Of a stretch of 53,871 nucleotides of DNA, positions 43,764 through 52,017 are shown piece by piece. Numbering within the stretch: position 1 is the first letter of the stretch; the number at the start of each line of letters is the position of its first letter. The notes beneath the pieces are model-generated. The model saw nothing but the letters and a program-made list of their open reading frames with translations, ran no database searches and was not told the origin of the DNA. Origin of the DNA: Fibrobacter sp. (GTDB lineage: Bacteria > Fibrobacterota > Fibrobacteria > Fibrobacterales > Fibrobacteraceae); NCBI GenBank assembly GCA_024398845.1, contig JAKSIM010000015.1, forward strand, positions 1-53,871, written 5' to 3'. Position numbers and translations under genes: made by a program.

Positions 43764-44036
43764 ATGGCTACCATTACAAAAGAAAAAGCTGCAGAACTCA
43801 CCGCCAAGTTTGGCGCAAACGAAAAAGACACCGGTAACGTCCGTGTCCAGATCGCCATCCTCACCGAAAAGATCAAGAACTTGACCGAACATATCAAGGT
43901 GAACAAGAAGGACTTCCACTCCCTTCGCGGTCTGTCTATGATGGTTGCTAAGCGCAAGAACCTCCTCAAGTACTATGGTGAACAGGACATTGTCGCTCAG
44001 CGTGCTCTTATCAAGGAACTCGGTCTCCGCGGCTAA
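43764..44036 (+). CDS. rpsO: 30S ribosomal protein S15
   Basis: 90 residues from ATG 43764, one more than the usual 89; an in-frame ATG at 43752 would add four residues (MDSN) and is less likely because S15 usually begins near MATITKEK. AAGGAA (43745-43750) lies upstream. The core NVRVQIAILTEKIKNLTEHI, then DFHSLRGLSMMVAKRKNLLK and YY is standard S15, which binds 16S rRNA helix junctions in early assembly. The pnp gene follows 21 bases later, the common rpsO-pnp order. Confidence 0.95.
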   Translation: MATITKEKAAELTAKFGANEKDTGNVRVQIAILTEKIKNLTEHIKVNKKDFHSLRGLSMMVAKRKNLLKYYGEQDIVAQRALIKELGLRG

Positions 44037-44057
44037 TCTGCGGACTGGAGGTAACTC

Positions 44058-46301
44058 ATGTCTATTGATGCATATCAAGCCAAGTACGGCAAGATGCTCG
44101 ACCCGAAGGAAGTGTCTGTAAACCTTCCCGATGGCCGTGTCATCACGTTCGAAACTGGCCGTATTGCAAAGCAGGCCCGTGGCGCAGCTGTCGCCAAGAT
44201 GGGCGATGCCTTTATCCTTTCTACCGTCTGCTATGGCGAAGAAAAGGACGGCGACTTCTTCCCGCTAACTGTTGAATACCGCGAGAAGTCCTACGCTGCC
44301 GGTCGCCTCCCGGGTGGCTACAGCAAGCGTGAGCCGGGTCGTCCGAGCGATGAAGAAATTCTTTCTGCTCGTATTATTGACCGCCCGATCCGCCCGATGT
44401 TCCCTGAAAACTTCACTCGTGAAGTCCAGGTCATTGTTCAGGTGTTGTCTGCCGATAAGAAGTTCGCTCCCGACGTTCTCGGCGTGAGTGCCGCTTCTCT
44501 TTCTATTGGCCTCTCTGAACTCCCGTTCGAACAGCAGGTTGCCGCCGTACGTGTGGCCGTGGTCGACGGTAAGAACATTGTGATGCCGACTTACGACGAA
44601 CTCGCCGTGGCCGATCTGGACCTCGTGGTCGCCGGTACCGAAGACTCTGTTTGCATGGTCGAAGGTGGCGCTTACGAAGTTTCCGAAGATTGCATGGTGG
44701 GTGCTATTCTCGCCGGTCATGAAGTCATCAAGGAAATGTGCAAGGCCCAACAGCAGTTGGTGGACCGTTGCGCAAAGCCGAAGATGGAACTCAAGCCGCA
44801 GCACGCTGGCGAAGCTCACGACAAGCTTCTCGCAACCGTCAAGGAAGTGGTTTGGGAAGAACTCAACAAGGATGTTCACTCCAACATGGTCAAGACGGAC
44901 TTCTATCCGGCTATGGCGGACCTCTGCGCCCGCATGCTGGTGGATCCGCGCATCATTGCCATCACCGGTGAAGGCGAGACTGCCGATGCCGGTCTGGTCG
45001 CCGATGCCAAGGCCATCTTCAGCGATTACGAACGCACCGCAATGCGCGAGATGATTTTGAACGAAGGTGTTCGTCTTGATGGCCGTACCACGACCGAAGT
45101 TCGCCCGATCGAAATTGAACTCGGCGTTCTTCCGCGTGCTCACGGTTCCGCAATCTTCCAGCGCGGTGAAACCCAGGGTCTCGTAATCTGCACGCTCGGC
45201 ACCAAGGCCGACGAACAGCGTTACGAAAGCTTGCAGGGCGAAGGTTCCAAGAGCTACATGCTCCACTACAACTTCCCGCCGTACTCTGTGGGCGAATGCA
45301 AGAAGCTCGGCCTTAGCCGTCGTGAAATTGGTCACGGCCACTTGGCTGAACGTTCTCTCGCCGCAGTGCTTCCGCTGCCCGAAGACTTCCCGTACACCAT
45401 CCGCGTGTGCTCCGAAATTCAGGAATCCAACGGTTCCTCTTCCATGGCCTCCGTTTGCGGTGGCTGCCTTAGCTTGATGGACGCTGGCGTTCCTATCAAG
45501 GCTCCGGTGGCTGGCGTCGCTATGGGCCTCATCTCCGAAAAGGGCTCCGTCAAGGAAGGCGGCAAGATCAAGATCTTGACCGACATCACCGGTACGGAAG
45601 ACCACCTCGGCGATATGGACTTCAAGGTGACGGGTACTGCCGAAGGTATCACTGCCTTCCAGATGGATATCAAGATCCGCGGCATCACGCCGGAACTCAT
45701 GCGCGAAGCTTTGGAACAAGCTAAGCAGGGCCGTCTGCACATCTTGAACAAGATGACGACTCTCGGTATCGCTGCTCCGCGTCCGAAGGTTTCCGAAAAG
45801 GCTCCGACGATGCTCAAGATGCGTATCCCGACTACCAAGATCCGTGACGTGATCGGCTCTGGTGGATCTGTCATCAAGGGCATGCAGGCTCAGACGGGCT
45901 GCACCATCAATATTGACGATAACGGCAACATCGACATCGCCGCCCCGACGGGTAAGGCCGGTGAAGTATGCCGCCGCATGATCGAAGAACTCACTGCAGA
46001 ACCGGAACCGGGTCGCAAGTACAAGGGCAAGGTCAAGACGATTCAGCCGTTTGGCGCATTCGTCGAAATCCTCCCGGGTCGCGACGGTCTCGTGCACATC
46101 TCCGAACTTGCCGACCATCGCGTCGAAAAGGTCGAAGACGTTGTTCACGTCGGTGACGAAGTCGAAGTTCTCTGCCTCGGTGTCGATCCGAAGGGCAAGG
46201 TGAAGCTTTCCATGAAGGCTTTGCTCCCTCCGAAACCGGCTGCCGAACCTGCTCCGGAAGCACCTGCTGAAGCTGCTCCTGAAGCTCCGGCTGAAGGCTA
46301 A
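44058..46301 (+). CDS. pnp: Polyribonucleotide nucleotidyltransferase (PNPase)
   Basis: 747 residues. Two RNase-PH-like halves (GAAVAKMGDAFILSTVCYG; EVRPIEIELGVLPRAHGSA with FQRGETQGLVICTLG), a helical linker, then KH (RIPTTKIRDVIGSGGSVIKG) and S1 (RKYKGKVKTIQPFGAFVEIL) domains. It degrades RNA from the 3' end with phosphate. SDLGD-like acid pair appears as GDMDFKV. The tail of about 25 residues is Pro/Ala/Glu-rich, a somewhat unusual extension. GGAGG-like GGAGGTAACTC precedes ATG 44058. Cotranscribed with rpsO; terminator at 46345. Confidence 0.95.
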   Translation: MSIDAYQAKYGKMLDPKEVSVNLPDGRVITFETGRIAKQARGAAVAKMGDAFILSTVCYGEEKDGDFFPLTVEYREKSYAAGRLPGGYSKREPGRPSDEEILSARIIDRPIRPMFPENFTREVQVIVQVLSADKKFAPDVLGVSAASLSIGLSELPFEQQVAAVRVAVVDGKNIVMPTYDELAVADLDLVVAGTEDSVCMVEGGAYEVSEDCMVGAILAGHEVIKEMCKAQQQLVDRCAKPKMELKPQHAGEAHDKLLATVKEVVWEELNKDVHSNMVKTDFYPAMADLCARMLVDPRIIAITGEGETADAGLVADAKAIFSDYERTAMREMILNEGVRLDGRTTTEVRPIEIELGVLPRAHGSAIFQRGETQGLVICTLGTKADEQRYESLQGEGSKSYMLHYNFPPYSVGECKKLGLSRREIGHGHLAERSLAAVLPLPEDFPYTIRVCSEIQESNGSSSMASVCGGCLSLMDAGVPIKAPVAGVAMGLISEKGSVKEGGKIKILTDITGTEDHLGDMDFKVTGTAEGITAFQMDIKIRGITPELMREALEQAKQGRLHILNKMTTLGIAAPRPKVSEKAPTMLKMRIPTTKIRDVIGSGGSVIKGMQAQTGCTINIDDNGNIDIAAPTGKAGEVCRRMIEELTAEPEPGRKYKGKVKTIQPFGAFVEILPGRDGLVHISELADHRVEKVEDVVHVGDEVEVLCLGVDPKGKVKLSMKALLPPKPAAEPAPEAPAEAAPEAPAEG

Positions 46302-46307
46302 AGTAAA

Positions 46308-46375
46308 GAAATTTACACATTTTTTGTGAATTTCTCAACAGAAAAGGCGTCTAGATACCTCTAGATGCCTTTTTT
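46308..46375 (+). terminator. Terminator region of rpsO-pnp
   Basis: Main stem AGGCGTCTAG (46345-46354) / CTAGATGCCT (46361-46370) plus T-run to 46375. An earlier ten-base stem GAAATTTACA (46308-46317) / TGTGAATTTC (46325-46334), with one T-G pair, precedes it. Confidence 0.8.
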
Positions 46376-46454
46376 GTCAAAAAAAATTTATACAATTTGG
46401 ATAATTGTGAGAAAAATATATTAATTTAAGATATGTAAATGTAAGTTTAAAAAG

Positions 46455-48149
46455 ATGGGTGTATTTTATTTTACATTGTTGTTCATCGTCTCCGCAATAA
46501 ACCTTGCGGTGCTTGTTGTGCGTTTCCGCAAACAGCAGAACAATTACATGTTCTATGTGTTTTTCACCATAGTCATCGCCATCTTTGGACATCTTCTTTT
46601 ATCCTTGTCCACTTCTGTCGAAGGGGCGATTCTTGCCAACAAAGTGAACTATCTGGGTGCAACGTTCATTCCGATGTTCATGTTCTTTGCTCTATTGCAA
46701 GTATGCCGAATAAGAATTTCTTCTTTCTCACGCGGTTTTTTAGTTATACTCGCATTCTTTATATTGGCTCTGGCGTTGTCCGTTGGTTATGTTCCCTATT
46801 ATTATACATCGGTACAATTTGTAAGCCACAATGGTGTAGGTGACTATGTTGCGACCTATGGCTGGGGGCATTCCATTTTTAATGTGATGATGGGAAGCTA
46901 TGTGATTGCCTCCTTTAGCGTCATCGTGTTTACGGCGTTTCGTCGTAAAGTGGTTTCCGTCAAGAATATAGTGGCAATGGCTCTTACGGAGGCTATTTCT
47001 ATTACATCGTTCTTTGTGGCTCGCGCCATGCAAAACGATACGATGGTTATGCCCTTGGTTTATGTGTGCGACCAGTTCCTTCTTTTATATATCTGCTCCA
47101 ATGTAAAGTGGTACGATATTTCCAGCAGTATTGGCGAGTCCCTTGAAGAAGATAACCATTGCGCTTACGTTCTGTTCTCTTCGACCCGCAGGTATTTGGG
47201 GTGCAATAATATTGCGTTGAACTTTTTCCCTGAATTGGCGAAATTCAGAGTCGATAGCCTGCTTGATCAGAATGCCGAATTTACTATAGCCGTCAATGGC
47301 GCTTTTGAAAGCCTCGATAAGTCCAATGAGGTGGTAACTTTTTCTATAGAACAGGAAGATAGGCATTTTACCTGTTCTGCTAGAGGGCTTCCCCAAAAGT
47401 TCAATAAGAAACTGTACTTGTTTAAAATTGAAGATGATTCCCAGGTTCAGATATATATAAAGGCGCTTGACAAAAACTTGGTCTATTTGAAAAAGACCCT
47501 GGCCGAAAATATTAATATGCTTCAAATCATGGCTAAGAGGATGGCTCTTGGTATGGCTAAAATGGCCGAAAGCCGCGACGATAACACGGGGGGCCACATG
47601 AAGCGTACAAGCGAGGTCGTCAAAATTCTCGTGGATGAAATGCGCAAGGATGAATCCTTGGGGCTTTCGCAGGAATTCTTTGAAGATGTGGTTGCGGCGG
47701 CCCCCATGCACGACTTGGGTAAAATAACCATTGAAGATAGGGTTTTGAGAAAGCCTGGTCGCTTTACTGACGAAGAATTTAACGTTATGAAAAAACATCC
47801 CAAGGAAGGAGCCGCCATTGTCGAAAACCTTCTGACAGGTATTGAAAATCCGTATTTTGTGAAAATCGCTAAAAATGTGGCGTACTACCACCATGAACGT
47901 TGGGATGGACGCGGATATCCGAATGGTCTCGCCGGAGAGAACATCCCGATAGAGGCGCGTATTATGGCTGTTGCCGATGTGTTCGATGCCCTTGTGAGCC
48001 GAAGGTGTTATAAGGAACGAATGTCCTTTGGTGATGCATATGGTATTATTGTGGGGGGGATGGGGCAGCAGTTTGACCCATCCCTTGAAAAATATTTTGT
48101 TTGTTGTTTCGACTTGCTTAAAAAGTATTACATCGCTGTAGAGCATTAG
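46455..48149 (+). CDS. HD-GYP phosphodiesterase with N-terminal seven-helix sensor, copy 1
   Basis: 564 residues. Seven N-terminal membrane helices (about 1-225) of the histidine-kinase-type 7TM sensor kind, a PAS-like middle (about 235-340), then HD-GYP: HD at 419-420 (PMHDLGKITIED) and HHERWDGRGYPNGLAG. HD-GYP enzymes break down cyclic di-GMP. All metal-binding His/Asp and the GYP motif are present, so it should be active. AAAAAG precedes ATG; upstream 90 bases are AT-rich and carry no clear box. It is followed after 21 bases by a paralogue of identical length. Confidence 0.85.
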   Translation: MGVFYFTLLFIVSAINLAVLVVRFRKQQNNYMFYVFFTIVIAIFGHLLLSLSTSVEGAILANKVNYLGATFIPMFMFFALLQVCRIRISSFSRGFLVILAFFILALALSVGYVPYYYTSVQFVSHNGVGDYVATYGWGHSIFNVMMGSYVIASFSVIVFTAFRRKVVSVKNIVAMALTEAISITSFFVARAMQNDTMVMPLVYVCDQFLLLYICSNVKWYDISSSIGESLEEDNHCAYVLFSSTRRYLGCNNIALNFFPELAKFRVDSLLDQNAEFTIAVNGAFESLDKSNEVVTFSIEQEDRHFTCSARGLPQKFNKKLYLFKIEDDSQVQIYIKALDKNLVYLKKTLAENINMLQIMAKRMALGMAKMAESRDDNTGGHMKRTSEVVKILVDEMRKDESLGLSQEFFEDVVAAAPMHDLGKITIEDRVLRKPGRFTDEEFNVMKKHPKEGAAIVENLLTGIENPYFVKIAKNVAYYHHERWDGRGYPNGLAGENIPIEARIMAVADVFDALVSRRCYKERMSFGDAYGIIVGGMGQQFDPSLEKYFVCCFDLLKKYYIAVEH

Positions 48150-48170
48150 ATTTGAACCTGGTGGCATTAT

Positions 48171-49865
48171 ATGGTTGTATTTTACTTGTTGGCAATGTGT
48201 TTGATATCGTTCGCGAATGCGTGTATTCTGTCGTTCGTTTATAGGCGTCAAATAAACAACTATTTTACGGCCGTCTTTTACTGCGCCGCTGTTGCTAATT
48301 TTGGTTTTCTTTCGCTGGCTCTCTCGACGACTCTGGAAGGGGCTTTATTCTCGAATCGCTTGTGCTACCTGGGTTCCTGCTTTGTCCCGCTGTTCTTGTT
48401 CTTTGGTATCGTTCGCATATGCAAGTTTGATTTTCCGCGCTGGGCAAATGTTTTGCTGGTTTTGTTCTGCGCCTTTGTGTTTGCGTTGTCCTCGACAATG
48501 GGCATAAGCGATATCTACTATAAGTCTGTTAAGTTTGTGATGGTCAATGGAGTGGGAGGGTACGAAGCGGAATATGGCCCGGCTCACGTTCTTTGGAATG
48601 TCTTTTTGTCTGTTTTTGTTGTTGCCAATATAGCGGCCATTTTCTATGCGGTTAAGGTAAAGCGAAATGTTAGCTTTAAAAACTTGATGGCTCTTGCCAT
48701 TTTGGAATTTCTCACGGTTGTACTTTTTGTAATTACACGAGAAATGGGAACCGATACACTTGTGATTCCGCTTGTTTATGTATTGGATGAATTATTCTTG
48801 TTTTACGTGTGTTTGCAGTTTAAAATGTACGACATATCGAATAATGTTATTAACGCCATTGAAACCGAAAATGTTTGCGCCTTTGTTGCTGCATCGCCTG
48901 CGGGACTTTATTTGGGCTGTAACGATATTGCCCTGAGGTATTTCCCCGAGCTTCGCAAGTACCGCGTAGATCACATTATGCCAATGGATGGAAAGCTTGC
49001 CGCTGCCATGTATGGTTGGTTGAAGGATTTGAAGCGAAATAAAATCGCTAAGTCGTATCAGTTTGAATATGGCGATAAGTGCTTTAAGGCTACGTATAAG
49101 CATGTTTCTGCTGGTAATAATTCAAAAATCCGTCTATTCCGTATTGAGGACGAAACCAAAATCCGTCGTTACATAGAAAGCCTTGACGCGAATACTTCTG
49201 AACTCGAAGACGTTATTCGAAATAATGCCAACCACATCAAGTCCATTCAAAAGCAGATGATTGTGGGTATGGCCAAAATGGTTGAAAGCCGTGATAACGC
49301 TACTGGTGGCCATATCAAGCGTACTAGCGAAATTGTTGCCATTTTGTCGGAAGAAATGAAAAAGGATACGTCCTTGGTGTATTCCAAAAAGTTCTTTGAA
49401 GCTCTGGTTGCTGCGGCTCCTATGCATGACTTGGGTAAAATTGCTATTGATGATCAGATCTTGCGTAAAACGGGGAAGTTTACTTCTGAGGAATTCGAGG
49501 CTATGAAAACTCATGCCGAAAAGGGCTACGCGATTGTCGAAAACCTGCTTTCGGAAATAGAATCCCCGTTCTTTATAGAAATTGCAAAGAACGTGGTGCG
49601 CAGCCATCATGAACGCTGGGATGGCAGTGGCTACCCGCAAGGGCTAGCCGGTAACCAGATTCCGTTTGAAGCGCGTGTGATGGCTATTGCCGATGTTTAC
49701 GACGCTCTGGTTCGTCATCGTGGTTACCGCGAACAGATGACTCTTGATCAAGCCTTTAATGAAATTGTCAATTCTATGGGCTATAGTTTTGATCCGAGCC
49801 TCAAAAAATATTTTGTGGCAAGCCGGCAGAACATCGAAAATTATTACAGAAGCGTTGAATATTAA
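48171..49865 (+). CDS. HD-GYP phosphodiesterase with N-terminal seven-helix sensor, copy 2
   Basis: 564 residues, the same plan as copy 1 and the same alignment (HD also at 419-420). Core motifs are PMHDLGKIAIDDQILRKTGK and HHERWDGSGYPQGLAGNQIP. The HD-GYP half resembles copy 1 closely, the sensor half less (for example GLYLGCNDIALRYFPELRKY against RRYLGCNNIALNFFPELAKF), as expected when two sensors come to read different signals while doing the same reaction. No ligand can be named. Twenty-one bases after copy 1, so one operon. A shared terminator follows the stop. Confidence 0.85.
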   Translation: MVVFYLLAMCLISFANACILSFVYRRQINNYFTAVFYCAAVANFGFLSLALSTTLEGALFSNRLCYLGSCFVPLFLFFGIVRICKFDFPRWANVLLVLFCAFVFALSSTMGISDIYYKSVKFVMVNGVGGYEAEYGPAHVLWNVFLSVFVVANIAAIFYAVKVKRNVSFKNLMALAILEFLTVVLFVITREMGTDTLVIPLVYVLDELFLFYVCLQFKMYDISNNVINAIETENVCAFVAASPAGLYLGCNDIALRYFPELRKYRVDHIMPMDGKLAAAMYGWLKDLKRNKIAKSYQFEYGDKCFKATYKHVSAGNNSKIRLFRIEDETKIRRYIESLDANTSELEDVIRNNANHIKSIQKQMIVGMAKMVESRDNATGGHIKRTSEIVAILSEEMKKDTSLVYSKKFFEALVAAAPMHDLGKIAIDDQILRKTGKFTSEEFEAMKTHAEKGYAIVENLLSEIESPFFIEIAKNVVRSHHERWDGSGYPQGLAGNQIPFEARVMAIADVYDALVRHRGYREQMTLDQAFNEIVNSMGYSFDPSLKKYFVASRQNIENYYRSVEY

Positions 49866-49876
49866 AATATTGAATA

Positions 49877-49902
49877 AAAAAATGGCCGTGAGGCCATTTT
49901 TT
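49877..49902. terminator. Bidirectional terminator after the HD-GYP pair and the glycosyltransferase
   Basis: Perfect 11-base stem AAAAAATGGCC (49877-49887) / GGCCATTTTTT (49892-49902), loop GTGA. Its right arm overlaps the stop codon of the glycosyltransferase (49901-49903). Confidence 0.9.
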
Positions 49903-50647
49903 ATTTCCCGAAAACTTTTTTGAGGGTTGCCTTGAAGCCTACCGCTCGAATTCCGTCCCAGAAGGTGAAGGGGAATGCGATGACTTCGGCGATGGGCCGC
50001 GGGAACTTGCGGAAGAAGTATTGCCTGCGCTTCATGCCGATGCGGACCGCTTCGGGGCGCCAGTTGCTTCCAAAATGATGGATACTGACGGTTTCGTCGG
50101 CGGTGGTAATGGAACCGTCTAGGAATTTTTTGGGAGAGAAGTACCATTCGGGGAGAATCTCGAGTCCCGTGAATTGATCGCAGGCGTTAGCGAGAATCTG
50201 CGGGAGAACCAGCTGCTCCACTTTTTCTTCGTTGTACTCGTAGTGGCTTTCTGCGTAATGCTTTAAGGCTTCGCCAATCAGCGGCGATTCCGGTTCGGCG
50301 CCCAAAAAAGAGGGCTCGATGCGCTTGGAACCATTCTCGTAACCAAGAATGTAGGGACGGTTTAAAAGTTCGTTTGGAGATTTAAGAAGTTCTACATCGG
50401 AATCTAGGTAAATGCCGCCCTCGGTATAAAGTGCGTAAAGACGAACGGCGTCGGCGGCAAAGGCCCAGTTCTGCTGTTCCAGGGCTTCCATAATCCAGGG
50501 CATATTGGTGGCAACAGCTTTTCGGTAGTCCCAAAAAACAAATTCGTAGTCGCCAAGATATTTTTCCCAAGATTCCATACACCGTTGCACCTTAGGCGGG
50601 TAAGGTGCATGAGATAACCAACAATAATGAATCTTCTTAGGGATCAT
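49901..50647 (-). CDS. Glycosyltransferase with DXD motif (GT32-like)
   Basis: 248 residues. Begins MIPKKIHYCWLSHAPYPPK, a hallmark of the capsular-polysaccharide GT32/DXD sugar-transferase group (IPKxIHxxW), with Asp 66 in FAADAVRLYALYTEGGIYLD and DSD at 82-84 for metal and sugar nucleotide binding. HHFGSNW (196-202 region) is a common C-terminal His/Trp block. Probably adds one sugar to a surface glycan; donor and acceptor unknown. ATG 50647 has no strong ribosome site. It stands alone between the HD-GYP pair and tcdA. Confidence 0.85.
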   Translation of the reverse strand: MIPKKIHYCWLSHAPYPPKVQRCMESWEKYLGDYEFVFWDYRKAVATNMPWIMEALEQQNWAFAADAVRLYALYTEGGIYLDSDVELLKSPNELLNRPYILGYENGSKRIEPSFLGAEPESPLIGEALKHYAESHYEYNEEKVEQLVLPQILANACDQFTGLEILPEWYFSPKKFLDGSITTADETVSIHHFGSNWRPEAVRIGMKRRQYFFRKFPRPIAEVIAFPFTFWDGIRAVGFKATLKKVFGK

Positions 50648-50730
50648 AAATCAACTCCGTGTATTTATTTTAACATATTTTTTTACAAAAAGAGCCGAAA
50701 ATTTGCAATTTTGTATAGAAAAAGAAGCGT

Positions 50731-50779
50731 CAGCTAAAAATCGTGTTATTTCCCTCACGTTTTTATGATTTTTAGGCTG
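50731..50779 (+). promoter_or_regulatory. Long hairpin in the leader of tcdA
   Basis: CAGCTAAAAATC (50731-50742) pairs with GATTTTTAGGCTG (50767-50779) with one bulge, and CGTG (50742-50745) pairs with CACG (50756-50759) inside. It lies 23 bases before GTG 50803 and is followed by TTTTCG. It could be an attenuator; role is inferred. Confidence 0.4.
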
Positions 50780-50802
50780 TTTTCGTTGCTAAATTTGTCT
50801 AT

Positions 50803-51537
50803 GTGAACGAAAAACTCAGCCGAATTGAAATGCTAATAGGCAATGCTGCTTTACAGTGTTTGTCGGAAATCCGTATTGCCATTTTTGGCGTCGGCGGTGT
50901 CGGCAGCGTTTGTGCCGAAAGTTTGGTGCGCAGCGGCGCCCGCCATGTGACGCTCGTGGACAGCGACTGCGTGGCGGAAAGCAATATCAATAGACAGCTA
51001 TCCGCATTTGTTTCGACCGTCGGTCGCCCGAAGGTGGATGTGCTTGCCGAGCGCTTTGCGGATATCAATCCCGAGGCTCAAATTGTGCCAGTGCAGGCGC
51101 TCTACTCGATGGATGACCGCGGTCGATTTGACTTCGCGAATTTTGACGTCGTCGTCGATGCCATTGACAGCCTTGCGCACAAGATAGACCTGCTTGCGAC
51201 GGCCTCGGAAGCGGGGTGCAAGGTGTTCTGCAGCCTAGGTGCCGCAGGAAAACTTGACCCGACGATGGTGCGTACGGCGAGCATCTGGCAGACGAAGGGC
51301 TGCCCGCTAGGAAAACTTGTTCGTAATGGACTCCGCAAGCGCGGCTTCGCTGGCGACTTCATGGCCGTGTACAGCGAGGAACCTTCTGTTGCTGCCGCGA
51401 CGTTGGTGAATGCTGATGGATCCGCACCTGAAGTTCACGGAAACAGTCGCAAGGCAGCTGTTCTCGGGAGCGCCATGCCGGTGACCGCCGCGTTTGGGCT
51501 TGCGCTAAGCAGCCTCGTTATCCGAAGCGTGCTCTAA
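50803..51537 (+). CDS. tcdA: tRNA threonylcarbamoyladenosine dehydratase
   Basis: 244 residues, E1-like/ThiF fold. TcdA dehydrates t6A37 in tRNA to a cyclic form using ATP. ATP loop IAIFGVGGVGSVCAESLVRS (25-44), VDSDCVAESNINRQLSA with the DxDxVxxSNxNRQ block, VVVDAIDSLAHKIDLL, and FCSLGAAGKLDPT. The nearby KTxGCPL and YSEEP motifs match the E. coli CsdL/YgdL type. Start GTG 50803 is the first possible (ATG at 50801 is followed at once by a stop). The leader contains a long hairpin. Element A begins just after its stop. Confidence 0.9.
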   Translation: MNEKLSRIEMLIGNAALQCLSEIRIAIFGVGGVGSVCAESLVRSGARHVTLVDSDCVAESNINRQLSAFVSTVGRPKVDVLAERFADINPEAQIVPVQALYSMDDRGRFDFANFDVVVDAIDSLAHKIDLLATASEAGCKVFCSLGAAGKLDPTMVRTASIWQTKGCPLGKLVRNGLRKRGFAGDFMAVYSEEPSVAAATLVNADGSAPEVHGNSRKAAVLGSAMPVTAAFGLALSSLVIRSVL

Positions 51538-52017
51538 AAACAAGATTTTTTGTGAAGAACCTTATTTTTCTTGAAAATGTGACTAAGTGGAACCGTTGGT
51601 GGTGGTTTTAGTCACACTTTCTAGACAAAGTAATGTCGTGAAATGCCGCTTTTGATGGCTTTTAATGAATTTTGTGACTAAAACGTCGCAAAAGATGCTT
51701 TTTTAGTCATGTTTTGTCCTCGGTGGCTTGTTTTTTATTCGAATTTATTGCGTATAAATTAAATTTTTGTGCCTAAACTGGGGGTGCGGAGGTTGATTTA
51801 TGCACATTTCTGTACAAAGACGTGTTATTTTTCTTGAAAATTTTTGCCTGAAAGAGTTTTCTTGTGTTTTTTCAAAATAAAATTTGTATTTTTCCTAAAA
51901 ATTCTTATTGCTTTTATCTGCTAGAGGGGCTTCCTGGATTTTGCAAGGGTAATCAGTGTTGCAAATCCCACAGCCTCCCGACCGATTTCGTGGTTGTCCC
52001 GAAGCCTTGGGAGGACT
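51538..52017. other. Intergenic region holding element A and the leader of the nuclease-fold gene
   Basis: 480 bases with no gene supported. It contains element A (51562-51841) and a leader. In the leader CCTCCC (51974-51979) can pair with GGGAGG (52009-52014), the ribosome site before ATG 52018, so the site may be hidden. A 26-codon frame starting at the ATG in element A (51800) is not conserved in element B and is not counted. Confidence 0.6.
51562..51841. repeat. Element A: triple inverted-repeat module, GTGACTAA type, bounded by 17-bp direct repeats
   Basis: Modules of exactly 37 bases at 51579-51615, 51674-51710 and 51769-51805, spaced 95 bases apart. Each starts GTGACTAA (third GTGCCTAA) and ends TTAGTCAC, TTAGTCAT or TTATGCAC. 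TTATTTTTCTTGAAAAT occurs at 51562-51578 and again at 51825-51841, bounding the element. GTATAAATTAAA precedes the third module. Confidence 0.85.

Noticed and set aside
51800..51880. Small protein from the ATG in element A
   Set aside because: A GGAGG is present, but the matching place in element B has no start codon, so the frame is not conserved.
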